Positions 61,060-64,000 of a DNA stretch of 64,000 nucleotides are shown here, in pieces. This DNA is from JAHRVQ01 sp963976815 (GTDB taxonomy: Bacteria > Pseudomonadota > Gammaproteobacteria > Pseudomonadales > Azotimanducaceae): the NCBI GenBank assembly GCA_963976815.1, contig CAXBLU010000006.1, positions 186,001 to 250,000 of the forward strand, written 5' to 3'. The translations under genes were made by a program, and so were the position numbers. The notes under the pieces are model-generated. The model searched no databases. It was not told the DNA's origin and saw only the letters and a program-made list of their open reading frames with translations. Position 1 is the stretch's first letter. Every line of letters begins with the position of its first letter.

Positions 61060-61605
61060 CTATTCGGTTTTAGGTAGATGGTAATGTGCATACTCTGTAT
61101 CGAAAGAAAATAGCCGGGTGTCTTTTAGCCGGTCGACGTAGAGAAAGCCATCCAGATGGTCAAACTCATGTTGAAAAACCGTCGCTAGAAAACCGTCTAG
61201 TTCTATCGTCTGGGCAGACCCGGTTCGATCAAAATAGTCTACCCGGATTTGTTGCGGCCGCTCAACGTAGCCCATCATATTGGGTACAGAAAGGCAGCCC
61301 TCCCAGTAACCCTCAGTTTGTTCATTGATAACCGTGATCTCTGGATTAACAAATACCGTGAAAGGTAAAGGTGTTACGGGGCCATAGCGGGTAGTGGGGT
61401 TCGGAATATTAATCACTGCCACCCGGAATCCAACATCAATCTGTGGCGCAGCGAGCCCAATACCGTTTCCCGTCGCCTCGAGGGTATCCTTTAGATCCGT
61501 CACGAGGTTATTGAACTTCTCCGAGCCTATTTCCTGTAACGGAAAGGGTTGGGCGACTTCCCGTAATGTGGGATGACCCATCCGGATGATTTCTTTTATC
61601 GCCAT
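61060..61605 (-). CDS. def: Peptide deformylase
   Basis: A 181-residue metalloenzyme that removes the N-formyl group from nascent proteins. All three motifs are intact: GIGLAAPQ (about residue 48), EGCLSVP (about 105) and HEFDHLDG (about 148), supplying the cysteine and two histidine metal ligands. It lacks the usual fmt partner and stands alone, converging on ilvA. It may therefore be a second deformylase besides one at the fmt locus; that is inference. Confidence 0.93.
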   Translation of the reverse strand: MAIKEIIRMGHPTLREVAQPFPLQEIGSEKFNNLVTDLKDTLEATGNGIGLAAPQIDVGFRVAVINIPNPTTRYGPVTPLPFTVFVNPEITVINEQTEGYWEGCLSVPNMMGYVERPQQIRVDYFDRTGSAQTIELDGFLATVFQHEFDHLDGFLYVDRLKDTRLFSFDTEYAHYHLPKTE

Positions 61606-61836
61606 ATTTTAATCTGTCCGGCTAAAGTCCTGGGCATCGGTGCCGATAAAATGACATCAGCAAAGATCTGAGTAAACACTTACTTGGTACTGATCCGAGA
61701 CGGCTAGTGTGACTTACTGCACAAATATCGTGCAAATATAGCTCTTGTCTATTGATAAACATTCGGAACAGTTATATCTTTGTCGGTCCTAATAACTTGG
61801 TAACCGCTGTTTTAACGACAGTATTTGGAATAGGTA

Positions 61837-61929
61837 ATGAACAAGAAGCCCGATCTTATGTTATTGATTTTTGTACTCCTCGGTTTAGGTGTTGCGGTCA
61901 ATGCTGTGGGCCAAGCGTTAGGTTTCTAG
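61837..61929 (+). CDS. Candidate 30-residue single-pass membrane protein
   Basis: A short frame ATG-TAG encodes MNKKPDLMLLIFVLLGLGVA followed by VNAVGQALGF. A charged N-terminus (K3, K4, D6) precedes one hydrophobic helix of about 18 residues, a typical small membrane protein. GGAATAGG lies just before the start codon. The 231 bases upstream, back to the deformylase gene, hold no other frame; a possible TTGATA-N17-TATCTT promoter lies about 60-90 bases ahead. Its last 32 bases are antisense to the end of ygfA. I recall similar short proteins annotated as hypothetical in Pseudomonas relatives, but could not check. Confidence 0.55.
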   Translation: MNKKPDLMLLIFVLLGLGVAVNAVGQALGF

Positions 61930-62497
61930 TCGAGATCAATTCATTGTCTGTGACAATGCCATCCAATTGGACATCCCAGGGCTTGACCAATAACGCGTCA
62001 ACTTCCTGAGCACTATGGGCAACGCCAATCTTCGGCAGCGCTTTCCAGCACCGTAATGCCGATAAGGTCCGATCGTAATAACCTCCTCCCATCCCGAGTC
62101 TCTGGCCGCTTCGGTCAAATCCAACGAGGGGAACCAACAGAAAATCGAGATCTGAAACCCCCAGTAAACGTTTCGTTTGGGGTTCAGGAATGCCGTATTG
62201 GTTGGACATAAGGCGATCACTGGTTTTGCCGAATAGCAGTCCTTTTCCTTTCCAGGGTCTGACACATTCCTGCAACACGGGCAGGTAAAACTGTTTTGAT
62301 GTGTCCCGAGTTAACCAGGATAGGTCGACTTCGCCATCGGTTGCACTATAGACGCCGATTCGATGGGCTCGTTGATAAGGCAAATAGTGCTTCAGGTGTT
62401 GAGCGACTAGAAAACTAGCTCGATGTTGGGATGACCGCGACAACAATTGTCGTCTCTGTCTAAGCTGGCCCCGCAGTGTTTGCTGGCTAGGCGTCAT
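61898..62497 (-). CDS. ygfA: 5-formyltetrahydrofolate cyclo-ligase
   Basis: This enzyme converts 5-formyl-THF to 5,10-methenyl-THF with ATP, salvaging folate; it is linked to biofilm and persister phenotypes in E. coli. The 199-residue protein has QLRQRRQLLSRSSQHRASFL and VPLVGFDRSGQRLGMGGGYYDRTL, the nucleotide-binding signature. The chosen start ATG at 62497 lies ten bases after the predicted 3' end of 6S RNA. The frame also extends upstream to 62557, but that part reads through 6S RNA. The C-terminal tail (about 20 residues after DGIVTD) is longer than usual and overlaps a small plus-strand ORF. Confidence 0.9.
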   Translation of the reverse strand: MTPSQQTLRGQLRQRRQLLSRSSQHRASFLVAQHLKHYLPYQRAHRIGVYSATDGEVDLSWLTRDTSKQFYLPVLQECVRPWKGKGLLFGKTSDRLMSNQYGIPEPQTKRLLGVSDLDFLLVPLVGFDRSGQRLGMGGGYYDRTLSALRCWKALPKIGVAHSAQEVDALLVKPWDVQLDGIVTDNELISTRNLTLGPQH

Positions 62498-62506
62498 CTC
62501 TAAATA

Positions 62507-62684
62507 AGGTCCCCAAATTGCCGCTGTTCTGATAGGCCCTTGAACCCAACGGTTCAAGGCGGTGGCCTCTAACGAGTTTTAGGCGTTCCGCGTGAACGGA
62601 CATGCACATCTACCCAGATAAAAGACCTCCTGGTTATCGCTTAAAGGGTCGAGGACATATCGACTCGCGAGCAATCCAGGGAAC
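62507..62684 (-). ncRNA. ssrS: 6S RNA
   Basis: 6S RNA sequesters the sigma-70 RNA polymerase holoenzyme by mimicking an open promoter. It normally lies between zapA and ygfA, exactly as here. On the minus strand, after a TATAAT box (62696-62691), the transcript begins near 62684 with GTTCCCTGG. The conserved 3' half is clear: CGGAACGCCTAAAACT, then CTTGAACCGTTGGGTTCAAG, a perfect hairpin also typical of the family. The terminal stem forms between GTTCCC at the 5' end and GGGGAC at the 3' end. The length of about 178 bases is standard. The exact ends are estimated. Confidence 0.93.
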
Positions 62685-62690
62685 AACCTA

Positions 62691-62696
62691 ATTATA
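62691..62696 (-). promoter_or_regulatory. -10 element of the 6S RNA promoter
   Basis: A perfect TATAAT on the minus strand lies seven bases before the predicted 5' end of 6S RNA. No convincing -35 hexamer is found at 16-18 bases. Confidence 0.6.
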
Positions 62697-62724
62697 ACCG
62701 ATTCAAACCGAGTCGGGAGACAAT

Positions 62725-63036
62725 TTATCCATTTCGGTTCTTCAGCCGACCTATGGCGCTATCTACTTTACCCATTAGCTGTTCAATATCGCGATTTTTG
62801 CTCTCGATTGAGTCTTTACCTTTGCTCGCTTCCGAGAGGTATTCATTCGCGATATTGAGGGCTGCCATCACTGCGATTCGGTCGAGGCCCAGCACCCCCG
62901 CGTTGGTTTTGACTTCTCGCATTTTTCCATCTAGATAGTCTGCAGACTGTCGAAGCGCTGTAACTTCTTCTGGCTTGCAGCTAACCTGATAGCTCTTATC
63001 TAGAATCGACACGGTGACTGTTTTTGATTCGGTCAT
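62725..63036 (-). CDS. zapA: Cell division protein ZapA
   Basis: ZapA binds and cross-links FtsZ filaments at midcell. The 103-residue protein has the beta-strand start VTVSILDKSYQVSCKPEE, LRQSADYLDGKMREVK, DRIAVMAALNIANEYL and a C-terminal coiled coil. It begins directly after the stop of the ZapB-like gene and precedes ssrS-ygfA, the canonical order. Confidence 0.95.
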   Translation of the reverse strand: MTESKTVTVSILDKSYQVSCKPEEVTALRQSADYLDGKMREVKTNAGVLGLDRIAVMAALNIANEYLSEASKGKDSIESKNRDIEQLMGKVDSAIGRLKNRNG

Positions 63037-63234
63037 CTATTCCTGCTCCAGCGCTTTGAGGCGCATGATCATGGCTTCGACCTTGTTCTTCGCGAGTTCA
63101 TTTTTTTCTAACAGCCGAGTACGTTCAGTAAGCCAGTTGTCCCGGTCCTGTTCCAAATTGGCCTGTTTGCGCTCGAGTTCATCACAAAGGCTAATCAGTT
63201 CATCGATCTTGGCTTCGAGTTTTTGTATTTCCAA
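63037..63234 (-). CDS. TIGR02449 family ZapB-like coiled-coil protein
   Basis: A 65-residue protein that is a coiled coil throughout (LEAKIDELISLCDELERKQA and following heptads). It corresponds to the TIGR02449 family, found immediately upstream of zapA in Pseudomonas and relatives. By size and form it resembles ZapB, so a role in Z-ring organisation with ZapA is likely but unproven. It is the first gene of the zapA-ssrS-ygfA unit. Confidence 0.85.
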   Translation of the reverse strand: MEIQKLEAKIDELISLCDELERKQANLEQDRDNWLTERTRLLEKNELAKNKVEAMIMRLKALEQE

Positions 63235-63265
63235 GGTTGAGCGGCCGTCACGAGTATTGGCGGCT

Positions 63266-63295
63266 ACTATAATGGCACACTTCCTTCGAGGTCAA
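63266..63295 (-). promoter_or_regulatory. Sigma-70-type promoter for the zapA operon, overlapping a divergent -10
   Basis: On the minus strand TTGACC (63295-63290) and TATAGT (63271-63266) are separated by 18 bases, 32 bases upstream of the coiled-coil gene. A perfect plus-strand TATAAT at 63268-63273 overlaps this -10 and could serve ygfB. The two promoters would exclude each other. Confidence 0.55.
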
Positions 63296-63339
63296 ACATC
63301 CGTAAATAGCGTAAGATATGCGATTTTTGGGGGGAGCCA

Positions 63340-63864
63340 ATGGCAACAGACTTATCGAATCTTAAGATTCAACTCGAGACCCTCAACTCAAAGGTTTCGG
63401 CATCGGAAGTGCACGGCTTTATAACTGGCTGGGTTGCCTCTGGAACCGTCTGGAATAGTGCTTCTGAGGCTTTTGCAGAAGCCTTTGAAATTCCCCTCGA
63501 AGGTTCCCTCGGGGATGTGAGTGCCGGTACCGCCGTTGCGGTACAAGCAGGCTTAAGTGACACGGAATTTGGTTTTCAAATACTCTTGCCAGATGAGGCG
63601 GAAGGCATTAATAATCAACGGGTTGCACTGAGTGACTGGTGTCGAGGGTTCCTTTCAGGATTCGGTCTTACGGGTCGATTTCAGGACGCGGAACTGAGTG
63701 ACGAGGTAAAGGAACTCCTGCACGACTTCGCCCAGATTTCCCAGGTGGATGATGATATCCCTGAAGACGAAGAGAATGAATCTGATCTGATAGAAATTAC
63801 TGAATATGTGCGCATTGGAGCCGTGATGGTTTTTACCGACTGCGCAACAAAGGCAGTTCACTAA
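63340..63864 (+). CDS. ygfB: UPF0149 (YgfB/YecA) family protein
   Basis: A 174-residue helical protein of the UPF0149 family. Visible features are SEVHGFITGWVASGTVWN, LSDWCRGFLSGFGLTGR and the acidic tail QVDDDIPEDEENESDL. YgfB homologues lie upstream of pepP and ubiH; in P. aeruginosa YgfB influences beta-lactam resistance through ampDh3. GGGGGGAG precedes the ATG. Its TAA overlaps the pepP ATG by one base. Confidence 0.92.
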   Translation: MATDLSNLKIQLETLNSKVSASEVHGFITGWVASGTVWNSASEAFAEAFEIPLEGSLGDVSAGTAVAVQAGLSDTEFGFQILLPDEAEGINNQRVALSDWCRGFLSGFGLTGRFQDAELSDEVKELLHDFAQISQVDDDIPEDEENESDLIEITEYVRIGAVMVFTDCATKAVH

Positions 63865-64000
63865 TGGCCCCAAAACCTCGAATTACCCACAGAGAATACG
63901 CCTCACGTCGAAAAGAGATGATGGCGATGATGGAAGATAAAAGTATCGCCATCCTGCCGAGCGCCAACATCGTGGCTAGAAATAGTGATGTAGATTACCC
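63864..64000 (+). CDS. pepP: Xaa-Pro aminopeptidase P (partial, N-terminus only)
   Basis: The frame opens at ATG 63864, overlapping the ygfB stop (TAATG), and runs off the right edge after 45 codons. The translation MAPKPRITHREYASRRKEMM followed by MEDKSIAILPSA and ARNSDVDYP matches the N-terminal domain of PepP, where RR(K/Q)xL-type and SDxDYPYRQ-type residues occur. The metal-binding catalytic domain is outside the window. The ygfB-pepP order agrees with the family assignment. Confidence 0.85.
   Translation, partial: MAPKPRITHREYASRRKEMMAMMEDKSIAILPSANIVARNSDVDY

Noticed and set aside
1..64000. Mobile island, prophage, defence cluster, CRISPR or rRNA/tRNA genes
   Set aside because: Scanning both strands showed no transposase, integrase, phage, toxin-antitoxin, restriction or Cas-type product, and no tRNA-like T-loop. 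Gene order is core-like throughout.

Overview
The window is a contiguous piece of a bacterial chromosome, almost certainly from a gammaproteobacterium related to the Pseudomonadales, probably a free-living or marine lineage. The clues are gene content and order. They include a type IV pilus Chp chemosensory cluster (pilG-H-I-J-chpA-chpC) beside gshB and a TonB3-like gene, pilT-pilU next to yggS-proC-yggT, the spoT/rpoZ/gmk/yicC-rph/pyrE block, slmA, a long AlgC-type phosphomannomutase with a membrane domain, and zapA-6S RNA-ygfA. It is dense core genome. I saw no insertion sequence, prophage, CRISPR array, tRNA or rRNA, and no gene-free stretch longer than about 300 bases. Species identity is inference; no search was run.

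Layout. 1-3.1 kb: the 5' part of a TrmB-type transcription regulator with a perfect palindrome upstream, then ubiA, a rubredoxin, a 13-bp tandem repeat and a dicarboxylate/glutamate-type symporter. 3.2-9.7 kb (minus strand): recG-ridA-spoT, rpoZ, gmk-yicC, covering DNA repair, the stringent response and nucleotides. 9.7-11.7 kb (plus): rph-pyrE and a DUF4124 secreted protein. 11.8-17.5 kb (minus): slmA-argB, algC, dut-coaBC. 17.8-19.1 kb (plus): radC and rpmB-rpmG, closed by a clear terminator. 19.1-25 kb: a lone HyuA-like hydantoinase/oxoprolinase, mutM, a small membrane protein, coaD, rsmD and an MscS-type channel. 25-29.7 kb (plus): ftsY-ftsE-ftsX, rpoH, a DUF423 protein and the tRNA methyltransferase trmB. 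29.7-34 kb (minus): hemW-rdgB-DUF4426-yggT, proC-yggS.

34.1-50.1 kb is the twitching-motility region. It has pilT and pilU (retraction ATPases), then ruvX-yqgE-tonB-gshB on the other strand, then the Chp operon, whose 2336-residue ChpA kinase is the largest gene here. ChpA carries five His-type phosphotransfer sites, two of them in a recent tandem duplication, plus two low-complexity linkers built from perfect or near-perfect repeats. The CheR-like PilK and CheB-like ChpB genes known from Pseudomonas are not in this cluster.

50.1-58.7 kb holds rsmE-metF-metK on minus, then tkt-pgk-fba and a glycolate/D-lactate-type FAD dehydrogenase on plus (carbon metabolism). 58.7-64 kb holds rpiA/ilvA divergent, a peptide deformylase, a previously uncalled 30-residue membrane protein, ygfA, 6S RNA, zapA, a ZapB-like coiled coil, then ygfB and the start of pepP. 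Many adjacent genes share 1-4 bases (TAATG or ATGA), so translational coupling is widespread.

I did not find a clearly new multi-gene system. The most unusual signals are the ChpA repeat architecture, the 30-residue membrane ORF antisense to the end of ygfA, the nested hairpin directly before the rpoZ ribosome binding site, and the palindromic operator of the TrmB-like regulator.
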